From the NCBI GenBank assembly GCA_010279815.1, contig QEOQ01000253.1, forward strand, positions 935,978-999,977: DNA of 64,000 nt, written 5' to 3'. The position numbers were made by a program, and so were the translations under genes. This DNA comes from Brachionus plicatilis. Lineage: Eukaryota; Rotifera; Eurotatoria; Ploima; Brachionidae. Below are positions 13,208-23,617 of this stretch, piece after piece. The number at the start of each line of letters is the position of its first letter. Position 1 is the stretch's first letter. Below the pieces are notes generated by a model, which had not been told where the DNA came from, made no database searches, and saw only the letters and a program-made list of their open reading frames with translations.

Positions 13208-13888
13208 AAAAATTTCAATACTTTTAACAAAATTTTTCAATTATTTTTAACTCCAAAAATGTAATATTTACAATTTCATATTTTATAATTTTGGACTTTA
13301 TAATTTTTGAATTTATTATTTCATTCTTCAAAATTTTAAACTTCGAAATTTTAAATCGAACCCATTTTTTTGTATTCGAAATTATTAAAAATATTAAAAA
13401 TAAATATTGAAACTCAATTTTTTCAAAACTAAATTTAATTTCAAGTAAGAATTTATTTCAATTTAAAATTTTAAAATATCAAAGTTTTTAATTTTACCTG
13501 AAGTCGAAAAGTATGAAAAAATTTCGAAGTTTTGAAACTTCAATTAACAACCCTATATTTATTAAAATACATCAAGTTGAGTTTAATTTTAAATTTTTTT
13601 AAATTTTAACTTTTTTTGTAGATGAAAAAAAGATTATTTTTAAAAAAAAGATTATTTTTAAAAAAAAAATATGCATTCTTATAGTCAGATATTTTATTTT
13701 CAGTTAAAATGAAGCATTCATTCTTGCAAATGTCATCTCAATCGACAATATTTGAAGTTGGGAACAATATTTTCTCGAGACATGAATTTGACAGGACAAA
13801 GTTATTGTAATTTTTTATTTTTAAAGACTTAATAAATTAGATATTTTATTTTGAAAAAAAATATTCTGTTTCCAAGAAAGAAAATTAT

Positions 13889-13950
13889 CAAATACATTTT
13901 AATCCCATTTTTGCGTAACCAAATACATTTTAATCCCATTTTCGCCACTC
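13889..13950. repeat. 31-bp tandem duplication at the 3' end of SGT1
   Basis: CAAATACATTTTAATCCCAT recurs with a 31-bp period (starting at 13889 and 13920). The inner copy contains the SGT1 stop codon (13930-13932) and its last codons. The outer copy duplicates that stretch in the 3' UTR. Confidence 0.75.
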
Positions 13951-15912
13951 CATACCATCTGGTGGTTTAACATCCAATTTCTTCGCACCAACATCGGTCC
14001 AATTTGTTGATAGAACGGTACCACCTGATTCACTCTAAAAAAAATTTAAAAGTTTAAGTATTGGTATAAAACAAGCTAAAGCTTATTACAAATGATTTAT
14101 TCATTGCTTTTCGGACTTCATCTGAACCACCTTCATAAATTTGTTTAAACAATCTAAAAAATGAATTGAATAATTTAACTTTGTTTTTTATTTTTAAATT
14201 ATAATCACTTGTTTAAAGCAGCATCTCCTTCTAGCTTTTCGTCTTTTTCTTCCGCTGCCACATCAGCTGCAATTTTATCCCAATTTTTAGGTTTTCGACT
14301 CGAGGTTGGATAATCGGCTGATTATAAAATTATTATAAAATTAAAAAAAATCTGTTGGCAATAGACAACAAAAACTTTACGTTTTTTTTCTTCAATTACA
14401 TCAATTGTAGATGTTTTTTTCACAACAATATCATTGAGGCTTTTTTCTAATTTACTCCAATGCAAAGCTTCACATTTTTTGAGCTTAATTTCAACCTTTA
14501 AAAAAATAAAGATAATTATTGTTATCTAATAATCAGGAATATTTGGTTAATAAATTTGAATCTTACTTTAGAAGATAGATATTTTATTTGAGTTTGATCT
14601 GGAATTATTGGGTGCGTCAAATTGAAATTTAAATTAATATTATATTTTTCTGTATTATTCGACTCAATTTTTAACTAACAAAAAAATGAAAAATAAATAA
14701 AATTCACATTATAGTAAAATTTACATTATTTTCTTGAGGAACAATTTTTATATCATTTTGCTGAACATTTTTTGCCAATAATGTGACTGTAACATGCGAT
14801 TCAGTCTGATACCATTCATGTCTAAATTAATTAAATTATTAAGTTAATACATTTCACACAAACTTTTGGAAAAATATCGTCATGCTTAATAGAACATTAA
14901 TAAATGAAAAAAAATAGTTATAAATTCAACTATCTAATTAAAAATTTTGTATTTAGTAAATCAAAAATAGCTTGTCTTTGAAAAATACTAAAAATATATT
15001 ATATAAAACTAAAAATTTATATTTAAAATATTTTATTCTTATCTAAAAATTTTATCAGTTTCTATGAACTTGACTTCATTGAGCAAATTTTATGAAAAAG
15101 CTTTCACAATCAAAATTAATTTGATTGTTTACCCTAACGATTTTGATTGTTTAGCCCAGTTTCAGCTTTAAATAATTTGAGTTAAATAAAATAGCGAGAT
15201 TTAATTTAGTTGTTCTTATATTTTTTCGAGTAAATTGAAAAAATTTCTTTTTACAAAAATAAACTTATCAAGAGTTAATTAAATGAAACTTAAAATAAAA
15301 TCTTGTCTGAATAAAAATATAATTACTTGATAGAAGGTGGTTGCTGAACTGTAGGTGCTTCTTGATTCTGAATCTCAGAAGTTGGTGTTTGGCTTGGTTT
15401 TATCACTTGTTTACATTTGTTCATCCAATCATTGAATGAATTTCGTTCAGATTCTTTTTCGGCTTTTTGAAATCCTTGTTCCAAAGTTGCCAGGGCAATT
15501 TCAAATTGGTCAATATTAAATTGAGCAATTCTTATTTAGAAAAAAACATTTAAATAAATCTGATAAAATTTTTACTAAAAAATTTACCCTTTTTTCAAAA
15601 AAGCCCTCGAATCATTTGAATTAATACTAATCGCTGAATCAGCATCTTTCACTGCTTCAGTAAATCTCTTCAATTTTATGAACGCTTGAGAGCGTCCAAC
15701 AAAATAAGAATAAAGCTGATTTGAACTATTTTTTTCACACTTTTCAATAGCTGAATTATAATTCTTTAAAAGTAAACATCAAACTAAAATTAAAAATATT
15801 TAAAATTTATTTCAAGATTTCTGACCTCTAGAGCTAAATCGAACTGATCATTAATCATCAACTCTTTAGCCTCTTCAAAGTGTTGTTCCGCACTCAAATC
15901 CGACACGACCAT
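13930..15912 (-). CDS. SUGT1: SGT1 co-chaperone (suppressor of G2 allele of SKP1)
   Basis: SGT1 works with HSP90 and SKP1-containing complexes in kinetochore assembly, SCF ligases and NLR-type immune receptors. Exons in coding order: 15826-15912, 15588-15763, 15327-15530, 14725-14821, 14567-14674, 14381-14495, 14209-14317, 14090-14153, 13930-14034; 1065 nt (354 aa), similar to human SUGT1. Three domains in order: N-terminal TPR repeats (about 1-125), CS domain with HEWYQTES and THPIIPDQ (about 156-245), and C-terminal SGS domain with [17 protein letters not shown] and the terminal GMEWRKWD. A short linker rich in Pro/Gln lies between TPR and CS. The ATG lies 7 nt after a pyrimidine-rich CTAG on the minus strand, possibly a 5' UTR intron or trans-splice acceptor. 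The acceptor at 15763 was chosen because the nearer one would include a TGA. A minus-strand AATAAA lies at 13845-13850. Confidence 0.93.
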
Positions 15913-16451
15913 ATTTTTTCTAGAAAAAATTTTTTTTAATTAAGTTTAAAAAATCAAAATGCTCCAATTTAACCGAATTTTTCACGATCCGGAATATTCT
16001 AAATTAAAAATATGTTAATTTAGAAATTATTTTTATTTTGATCTTCAAAAAGCTTAAAAAGTAAGTTTATAAATAATAATATTAGTACTTGAATGCGAAT
16101 ATTGTTTTTTTTTTTTTAAAGTTATTTTAAATCAAACTCATGATTATTCTAGAAATAGTTTGAATTTTAGCCTTTAAGGTGAAATCTCAGTGTGAAAATT
16201 TATTTACAAAATAATTAAACAAAAATCAATTGCCAAAAGAACACATATGCATCTGGATCATTTAAATTTAATACCAATTCCGGAATTAACTAATAAATAT
16301 TGGATGGAGTACGATAAAAAATGTTTATATGATACAAAAACATATGGTTCTAAAGGCGATTGATCGTTCGAATCAAGATGTTTTTATTTTTTTTTTGATT
16401 TATTTTTTGTTTTCTTTTTTTTTGATAAGAAAATAAAAAAATTAAAATTTA

Positions 16452-17552
16452 TTAATTAGTTCTACTTGGATCATTAGGTCCATTTAGAGCGCTCAAATTA
16501 GGTGTACTTGCACTATTTTGTCCATTTTGACTTGCTATAGTTGACAAAGAAGACTGTGATTGTGAATTGTGAGCATTAGCTGACTGTGCCACTGAGTTAA
16601 CCACTGAGACTAAAGTTTGAGGATTAATGTAAGTGTCATAAACATAACCATTTTGGAACAATGAAGAGCCTAAGCCAAATAATTGACCACTATACTTAAC
16701 TTGATCAATTGTGTCTTCGAAATACATTTCTTTTAGCTTGAAAAAAGTGAGTCCTGTGAGCAAACTGTCACTTCCTGCCTGATGCTGTGGACCGAATCGT
16801 TCAATCTCTAATTGCCGGGCCACTTCTTCCAACCCTCCCTTGAGATTGCGACAACTTTTCATCAGGTATTTGATGTCAAACACATTAGGAAAATAAATTT
16901 TAAGAAGCTCTAAAAATTCAACTTCAGTGCCCGGTAGGTCTCTGTTGGTCAATAGTTTTATCATGTAGCCAAAGTCGTAGCTGCTGTGAAACGATATCCA
17001 TGTCACATTTTCAACCAGCACGACTCCTGATGACGTCAACAATTCGGCAAAATGCATAGGGTCGATACCATTTTCTAGATTTTTTTGAAACACTATACCT
17101 GATTTGGACAACAGGTCTATCGATTCCTGAGCGTACATGTCCTCACTGTAGAAAAAATGGTCAAAAAATTTCTCTAATTTTATTAAAATTACTTTATGTT
17201 AAAGTGAAAATTAAATTGAAAAGTTGAGGCTTCGGACGGAACGTTTCCTTTCTCGTCCATAAAAGTAAAGCCGAGTTGAATGATCTTTAGCAAGTCTACA
17301 TTGCATTTCAGACACTGGTACTGGTAGTCAGGTGTTTTTACGTCGCCAATTATTTTGGCAACAACTCCTGGAAATTCAGTGTCCTTAAAATTTGAAAATA
17401 AATAGAAATTGGAGTGAAATTTTGGACTTTACCATAGCAACATAAGGATATTTTTGAATTATTTTGCGGATTTTTTTGAATTCATCTTCCAAGTTATTGT
17501 TCCAAACTTCAATAATTGTATAGTTTGGACTGGTCGACTCTTTCATTTTCAT
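16452..17552 (-). CDS. CNOT7: CCR4-NOT deadenylase subunit CNOT7/CNOT8 (CAF1)
   Basis: Catalytic 3'-5' poly(A) exonuclease of the CCR4-NOT complex, which shortens mRNA tails. Exons in coding order: 17433-17552, 17193-17383, 16452-17145; 1005 nt (334 aa). The DEDDh active site is complete: D41 and E43 in DTEFPG, D161 in HSSYDFG, and H225 and D230 in HQAGSDSLLT. This spacing matches human CNOT7 closely. The start ATG is at 17550-17552; a second in-frame ATG two codons later could also serve. The family is about 285 residues. The extra 45-50 residues here are a C-terminal Ser/Asn/Gln-rich tail (from about residue 290) of low complexity, likely disordered. It is transcribed in the same direction as SGT1, 540 bp upstream of it, with no sign of an operon. 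Confidence 0.95.
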
Positions 17553-18051
17553 TTCAGATCGATTTAAAAAAAACTATCTAACTAATTAATTTGTAGCTTA
17601 GAGAGCTCTATAGCAACTGTTAATTGTCAAATGCTGGCTTCTTTCCGATAAAAAAACTGGTTTATCAAGAAGAAAAAAATTTTGAATTTTTTATAAGGTT
17701 GATAATTGTGCTTAATTATAATTTTTTTATTTCGATTTTTATTATTCAGTTTTTTGTCTAGTTTGCAAACACTTCTGCTTTTGAGTTTATATAATAATGG
17801 ATGATGACTTGATGTATATTTTTAAAAATTGCACACAAATTTTTACTTCAAATGCTTTTATTACTTTTTGAATATATACACTAGATGAATTCAAATTTTG
17901 CATGTTTTTTTTTTGCTATTTAAAATTATGTTAAGTTTTTAAAATTCGTAAAAAAATTTTATAAAAAATCTTAGAATCTTCGTCCTTAGTTCTTTTTTTT
18001 ATTGAAATTATAAAATAATTTCAGTTTTTAAACATTTGTAAAATAAGTCGG
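17553..18051. other. Upstream region of CNOT7/8, no gene seen
   Basis: AT-rich sequence that should hold the CNOT7/8 promoter and 5' UTR (minus strand). No ORF with coding character and no RNA gene recognised. Confidence 0.55.
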
Positions 18052-18397
18052 GTCTTCTCTGTTTTGTGACAACACTGATCACAAACAATTGTAACTTGAA
18101 AACTAGATCACTTCTTTTCACTAAAGAATTAGATGACAGTACCTTTAGTTAATCAAAAATCCAAATCGCGTCCGAAGAGGTACAGTTAGAAGTTAACAAA
18201 GTTTTAAGTTTTAAAAAAACCCAAAGGGGCCTCAGAATGTGACGGATTTTATGAAGGTTGGAATCACTTCACTAAAGATCAAAAAAAAATAGTTACAAGA
18301 GTTTTTTCTTAAATTTTAAACTATTTTCTGTTCGCCAAATATACTGTTCGGATTAGCCATAAGATTGGTGACCATCTGGTCACAAAACAGCGAAGAC
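18052..18397. mobile_element. Short inverted-repeat (MITE-like) element
   Basis: The left arm at 18052-18070 (GTCTTCTCTGTTTTGTGAC) and the right arm at 18379-18397 are reverse complements at 18 of 19 positions. Pairing extends weakly inward (GATCAC against GGTCACC-type words). The ~346-bp interior has no coding capacity. I could not define a clear target-site duplication, so the superfamily is open. Confidence 0.55.
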
Positions 18398-18503
18398 TCA
18401 TTAAATTCAGTTTAATCATTAAAAAAATCTATAAAAATATATTAAATTAAATTTTAGTTACAAACATAAATTTATTTAATGTCTATATCTTATCTTTTAT
18501 TTT

Positions 18504-18985
18504 TTATGTTAAAAAACTATAGATAAAAGGAAAATTTTGTGATATAAAAAATTCATAAATACTATTGTCATTCAATCTAATATCAATATATTGAGTATAT
18601 GAGCTGTAAAAATGAATACCAAAGGAATTCTTAAATTTTGGAATTTCAATTTTTGAATTTTTTTTGAACAACACATTAGGCTTTGACCAATGCACAGGAT
18701 AAAAGAATTTTTCATTTATTATGACCACATCACATCTATCAGACACTTTTGGATAATTTTGCTCACGATTTAATTAAGACCAATTCTTTATTAATATTTT
18801 CTGATTTGCAATATTTTTTCAAAGATCGGTCAATTAAATCAGGTCCATTATAAGCCCATAAATTAATTTTGTTACTTTTTACAAGAATTTCCATTTTATA
18901 GTGAATATAAGTAAACATTGGAATTTGGGTTCTGAAGTGCGGCAGACTCAATTGAACACAGTTGCTTGTATGTTAAAAAAATATG
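18504..18985 (-). pseudogene. Broken A4GALT-like (alpha-1,4-glycosyltransferase, GT32/Gb3 synthase) fragment
   Basis: Three minus-strand frame segments together resemble lactosylceramide 4-alpha-galactosyltransferase-type enzymes. The first (about 18898-18965) reads CSIESAALQNPNSNVYLYS, like the N-terminal 'C-x-E-S-A-A-x-x-N-P' block. The second (about 18766-18900) contains AYNGPDLIDRSLKKYC, like the 'NNGP-x-LxTRVLKKxC' block of the Gb3-synthase C-terminal domain. The third (18504-18765) contains VVIINEKFFYPVHW, like the 'FYPxxW/Y' block. Frame changes separate them, with stops at each junction. The central part with the DxD metal-binding site is missing altogether. It could be a degraded gene copy or a retained fragment of a multi-exon gene; the frameshift between segments two and three favours a pseudogene. 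Confidence 0.6.
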
Positions 18986-19134
18986 CAATTTTTTAGTTTC
19001 GGTAAGGAAAATATTAAATTTTTTGTCTTGGAGACTTGTTATTTTAAAATAATAAAAATTATATTTAAAAAAATCATAATAATGATATAAACCATTTACT
19101 GTATTTAGATTGATTCATAAAATAGATGAAAAAA
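18986..19134. other. Short AT-rich spacer
   Basis: Nothing recognised between the glycosyltransferase fragment and the foldback element. The sequence ACATACAAG just upstream of the first glycosyltransferase segment could be a former splice acceptor. Confidence 0.4.
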
Positions 19135-19512
19135 ATTAGGCAGGTTGAAGTTTATGATCAATTTTTGATGCTCAAAATGATCAAATGAAACTAAAACTAT
19201 ATAATAAATTGTAATTTTTTAATACAATTAGTGCAGAGGTAAATTTTTGTTTTTAGCATACTTTGTTAAATCTTAAGGTAAAATCTACAAAAGTCTGCAA
19301 AATATTATCCACTTAGAATAGTATAATTTCGATGGTGTGCATTGTGCATTTTGATATTGCAGAGTTTATTTTTTTATTTAACATAGTATGTTAAATCCAA
19401 AAATTTATCTCTGCATTATTTCTATTAAGAAATAACAATTTATTGAATAGTTTTAGTTAGATTTGAACATTTTGAGCATTAAAATTGATCATAAACTTCA
19501 AATTGCCAAAAA
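19135..19512. mobile_element. Foldback element: ~150-bp imperfect inverted arms
   Basis: Sequence from about 19144 (GTTGAAGTTTATGATCAATT) runs for roughly 150 bp and reappears as its reverse complement in about 19350-19502. Blocks shared by the two arms include GCTCAAAATG, ACTAAAACTAT and GCAGAG-TAAATTTTTG. The arms differ by scattered substitutions and small indels, so the structure is old. The central spacer is about 60 bp. Outer matches (GGCA/TGCC) suggest the arms extend a few bases further. No coding content. Confidence 0.75.
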
Positions 19513-22090
19513 TTGATAGAATTCCAATTATTATTTAAATATGATATCCAATTTGATCCTCTTTTTGAAAAATATACACTAAAATATACTAAAATTAAAA
19601 AAGAACATATATTTGAAATATTCATAATCAAATTGATACCTAATAAATTTTTTAAATTTTACAAATGATCCGAGTACAAGATCTTTTTTGTTCTATTTAA
19701 CGAAAATTTTCGAGTTTTTGGGCTAAGAAATTTAAATAATAATATTTAAAATAAATTTTTGCTCATTTCCAAGAAATAATCGATTGAAATTTATTTTAAA
19801 ATTCTATAAATTTCTAATTTAAAATTTTCTATCTTTACAAAAAATTAAAATCTAAAATAATATAAATTATTTAATAATTGATTTTTTTTAAAATTCATTT
19901 TATTATTTGATTGAATTTTAATTCTTACTCTCTAAATTTATATTTAGTTGTGAAATATCCTTAAATTTACTTACTAATCATTCGTTAAATAATACTGAAC
20001 CTAAAATAAAATGAATGGACTTTATACTAAAAAAACAATTATAAACGGACCTATAATAAAAAATGGCATAAAAGTTTAGTTTAATTTGCTATAAGAGTGG
20101 ACAAGATTATTCCTAATTTCTTTCAAAATTTAAAATCAGACTGATCCTAGCTTTAAAATAGATAAAAATTATATCATAAAGTTGAATTTTCGATAGGTTG
20201 TTAGTAAAAAATGTACGAAACCATCAAAAAAGATTTATAGAAATTTATAAAAAGTTGTACAAAATTAAAAGATGTTAGAGAAAAAGATAAAACTTTCAAG
20301 AGAAAAAAAGGAAGCGGTAAACCTGCTAAAATTACGACGAAACTAATGGTTTCTAAACTTAGAGCCTATTTCAATCATTAATCGGGTCAACATGTCTACC
20401 TTGGAGAGTGTATTAAGAATACCAATACCAATACAATAGAATGCGAATTAAATACCTTAACTGATATTGTTATTTCAAAAAAGGAAGGCTCAGTTATTAT
20501 TTAAAAAGAAAAAATTTAAAGCCTTTGTTAAATAAAAAGTTTTTTACGATAAAATTAATTTTGTGCCATTTTTTATTCTACACCCGTTATTAGCCTTTTC
20601 TGCAATTAGAACATTTTTAATCTAAGAAAATTAAAATTTGATTTAAGGGTACAAATGGGTACAATTTTTTTTAGTAAAGTAATAAGCTTGGAATAAATTT
20701 TTTAAATTTATAATAGTATTGTTCCTATAATTTTTTTTCCGCTACTTTTATCGGATAATTTACTTTCATTAGAAATTTTTGATCTTAGAACTCTTCTTTA
20801 ATTTTTTTTTTTATGCTAACATCCTTAAGACAAATTTTCATATCCCTCTGTGAATCGCTAGGGGTTGAGAATTTTCTTTCAATTTGATCATTTCAGCTTA
20901 ATTTAAAAATTATTTTAAATATAAGAGATAGATTAATTTCAAAAAATGTAGCAGTGTTTTATTAGGACCCTAGTATCATTTAAAAAAAAATATTAAAATA
21001 AAACTTTTCAAATAGTTGTTAATTAAATAATACCCCAGAAAAACCAAAAAAGAAGCCGTTTTTCCAGAGTTAAAACGGCGTTCTTTCAGTGTTCTTTCAA
21101 TGATTCAAACAGCTGCTGAAAGCTCTGGTGTAAGTCCTTTCTCTTTGGTAAAATAATTTGAGATATTCGGAATGTCATATGATGGACTAATTGAAAGGCA
21201 TTTAACTAGCCCCTCAGATAAGCAAGTTCACGAACTTCTTACCAAATGTAATGAAAAAAATTAATGATAACATTTAATCAATTTAAATCAAGAGTAATCG
21301 AAAATTGATCTTTCTCCTTTGATTTGATAGACAATTTGAATTACAAGGACAAATCAAATCGAACATTTAGGTGTTATCATTAACTAAACTCTGATTCTAT
21401 CATTAGTGAAATTTTTTTGAAATTAAAAGGACAGAATGCTCTTTTGATTATCCCATCTGGAAATGATCAAAACCTAAATGTATCCATTTTTGCGATCTTT
21501 ATTTTATATAGCACTTTTATATTTCCAAGTATTTTTAAAATTACATTTTTTAAGTTTACTTCTCCAAATAAAGGTTATTTCATAAATAAAATAAAAAAGT
21601 TTGTACTTTTTTAAATCTAAAGATTAATTTTTTGTAATATTAACTTATCACAAGAGATATATAAAATAACAATGATTTTATTCAAAGACATAAACAAAAA
21701 AAAAATTGTTGTTGTTTTTTAAGTGAATTTAAGGGAATACCAAATTTTGTTTCTATAAAAAACAAGATAATGATTAAATTGTTGTATGAATTGGAAGAGT
21801 AATTTAAAAAGTATTTTTTAATAATTTTTTATTTAATTTGATTTTTAAAAAATCATAATAAAAAAAAATTAAAAAATTAATACCATTATTAAAAATTTTA
21901 AAAATATTGGTAATAATGATATAAAGCAATGTTGTTTATCTTATCAATTAAATTCAGATTTTAAATTTATTTTGAGTAAATCGTAAATTTTTTGATATTG
22001 AGCGGATGGATGGCTTTTGATTAAAATTGAGAGATCTACGAGAAATGAATGGAATAGTTAGCCAGAATTTGAGGCAGACGAAAAGCTTGC
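19513..22090. other. Gene-poor region with decayed ORF traces
   Basis: AT-rich. Two stretches look like decayed coding sequence. 20211-20510 (+) is a single frame with internal stops and a basic 'KGSGKPAKITTK' segment. 21060-21265 (+) is a single frame with one internal stop and helix-turn-helix-like AAESSGVSPFSLVK. Around 21264-21375, short inverted words (TTAATGATAACA and TGTTATCATTAA) could form a stem. No intact gene seen. Confidence 0.5.
20211..20510 (+). pseudogene. Possible decayed transposase N-terminus (Tc1/mariner-like)
   Basis: One plus-strand frame carries KRKKGSGKPAKITTKLM followed by a helical stretch (SKLRAYFNH), with internal stop codons. Tc1/IS630-type transposases often have a basic 'RxGxGRPxKxT' linker between their two helix-turn-helix motifs, and this is similar. 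There is no DDE domain and no inverted-repeat ends were found. The assignment is an impression from one motif. Confidence 0.3.
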
Positions 22091-22327
22091 TTATTTAAGT
22101 TTTAAAATTATTTCACTTGATAATCGCTTAATGTCCTCATAAAGTCCATCGTTAAAAGCTCTTGAATAACTTCTAGGTGATTGTGTATGCTTCTTAAACA
22201 CTTGAATCCATGTGTCTGGTAATTTTTTTGACAAGATATTTTTATCCAATGTGTAGATGACCACTGTTTGTCCAATGACCCATGCTGCAAACCAAATAAA
22301 TGCCAGTAAATAAATTCCTCTGCACAT
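22091..22327 (-). CDS. Hypothetical small membrane protein (78 aa)
   Basis: I do not recognise this protein. The frame is open further upstream to about 22366, but the first in-frame ATG is at 22325-22327. From there it begins MCRGIYLLAFIWFAAWVIGQ, a single hydrophobic segment with aromatic residues (about residues 4-24), then a polar, Lys/Arg-rich C-terminus with PDTWIQVFKKH. It reads like a type II or tail-oriented single-pass protein. It is divergent from the glutathione peroxidase gene, with about 356 bp between the start codons, so they may share a promoter region. The open frame may also be the 3' exon of a longer gene; TTAAG at about 22368-22372 (minus) could be an acceptor. No homologue is claimed. 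Confidence 0.4.
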   Translation of the reverse strand: MCRGIYLLAFIWFAAWVIGQTVVIYTLDKNILSKKLPDTWIQVFKKHTQSPRSYSRAFNDGLYEDIKRLSSEIILKLK

Positions 22328-22683
22328 ATTTTGCAACTTTTTTATCAGTTTATCATTTTTATACACTTAATCGCTTAAGAGGTTAAACCAACATGGTTTT
22401 CGGGCGGAGCAAAATAAATGGAAATTTTGTTATGAAATAAAATATAATGAAATATGAAAATTATTTCATTATATAACATTTCTTAAAATAAAAAATCTTT
22501 TTATAATGTTGGCCAAATCTTTAGCCCAAAATTTCAAAAGTATGTAAAAATTTTTAATGAATATATAAATTCAAACAGCTTTCCTCTCCAAAATTTTTAT
22601 CTCAAATTATCTCTCTAAAACCCTTTAGGTAAATATTTAATTATCATGCGTAAAGTGCTCACATTTTAGAGACATAAAAAAAT
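22328..22683. promoter_or_regulatory. Divergent upstream region; possible 5' UTR intron of the peroxidase gene
   Basis: This stretch separates two divergent starts. Near its right end, CCCTTTAG|GTAAAT (22629) and CATTTTAG (ending 22669) form a plausible 41-bp GT-AG intron just upstream of the peroxidase ATG. The same CATTTTAG could instead be a trans-splice acceptor. No TATA-like element stands out against the AT background. Confidence 0.35.
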
Positions 22684-23617
22684 ATGAACAAAAATTCTAC
22701 ACCGTCATCTTCATCAACACAAACTAAGAGCTCATTTTCTAGACTGAATCAAGAAAACATTGAACCAAAAGTGTTTGGTTTATCAAACTCTCTTAAAAAA
22801 TTCTTATTCACATCAAGTTTCGTACTTATAATAGCTTACTTAATAATTTTAGCCTTAAATAATTCAACAGCGAACTTTTTTTTGCCTTATTTCGTCAGAA
22901 AAAATTATTCAAAAGATACAAAATTCGAGATGGCACAAGATAACAATGCTTGGAAAGATGCAAAATCGATATATGAATTTAGTGCTAAAGATATAGATGG
23001 AAATATGGTCGAGTTAAGCAAATACAAGTGAGAAAAGTTAAATTAAATGCTGAATTTGTATTTTTAAAACTTCTTTTTTTAGAGGCCGTGTGGTTTTAAT
23101 TGTCAAGTAATACCTCGTTAAAAAATTTTCAAAATCAAAAGAATTTATAAATTGAAATAAAATTTTAGTGTTGCCTGTAATTGTGGATTTACAGGAAGTA
23201 ATTATCCTCAATTGTCTGATTTGTACACAAAACATGAAAAAGACGGCCTGAGTGTTCTGGCATTTCCTTGTAATCAATTTGGCGGACAAGAACCTAAGGT
23301 ATTTTCATGATCAACTATTTTTCAGTCTTCAATTGTTTTTTATTTAGCCTGAAAACGAGATTAAAGATTTTGTCAAGCAATTCGATGTCAAGTTTGACAT
23401 GTTTAGCAAGATAAATGTCAATGGAGATAATGCTCATCCACTTTATAAATATCTTAAATCTAAGGTTGATGGAACGTTTGGGAATTTTATCAAGTGGAAT
23501 TTCTCCAAGTTTCTAATCAATAGAGAGGGCGTTCCTGTCAAACGTTATTCACCAACAACTAAACCGCTTGAAATTGAAACAGATATACTCAAGCTTTTGG
23601 AAGGAAAATCTTTATAG
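22684..23617 (+). CDS. Membrane-anchored Cys-type glutathione peroxidase (GPX8/GPX4-like)
   Basis: Thiol peroxidase that reduces H2O2 or lipid hydroperoxides. Exons: 22684-23027, 23083-23106, 23169-23298, 23348-23617; 768 nt (255 aa). Exon 2 is a 24-nt micro-exon; including it keeps the frame and restores the GRVVLIVNVA strand. A Ser/Asn-rich N-terminus precedes one transmembrane segment (about residues 40-60, [19 protein letters not shown]), then the GPX fold from about residue 95. The active site reads NVACNCGFT: the peroxidatic position is C128 (codon TGT), not selenocysteine, with an unusual additional C126. Q159 in [11 protein letters not shown] and W216-N217 in WNFSKF complete the tetrad. 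The N-terminal membrane anchor resembles vertebrate GPX8 (ER membrane), but the anchor may have arisen independently. AATAAA at 23654-23659. Confidence 0.92.

Larger units (their letters stand above)
11606..13563 (+). mobile_element. hAT-type DNA transposon remnant with 8-bp target duplication
   Basis: The element spans 11614-13555. Its ends are TAGGGTTGTTAATTGAA (11614-11630) and the reverse complement ending in CAACCCTA (to 13555). An identical 8-bp direct repeat TATTTATT flanks it at 11606-11613 and 13556-13563. An 8-bp duplication with TAGGG/CAGGG-type ends is typical of the hAT superfamily. Subterminal zones (about 11640-11900 and 13250-13540) carry many related, partly inverted GAAATTTTAA-like words. 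The interior encodes a decayed BED-type zinc finger. The stated length includes a 530-base N run, so the true size is unknown. If the flanking repeat is an assembly artefact, the element is about 1.17 kb. Confidence 0.85.

Noticed and set aside
16247..16363. Plus-strand 38-codon ORF (MHLDHLNLIPIPELTNKYW...) between SGT1 and CNOT7/8
   Set aside because: It has ordinary protein-like composition but no recognised family, no clear upstream exon and short length. It could be real, but the sequence alone does not support it.
16366..16380. GTTCGAATC reminiscent of a tRNA B box
   Set aside because: No acceptor stem, A box or anticodon arm could be folded upstream. Treated as chance.
22108..22290. 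Second minus-strand ORF overlapping the small membrane protein
   Set aside because: It is a shifted frame of the same region without a hydrophobic segment or recognisable features.
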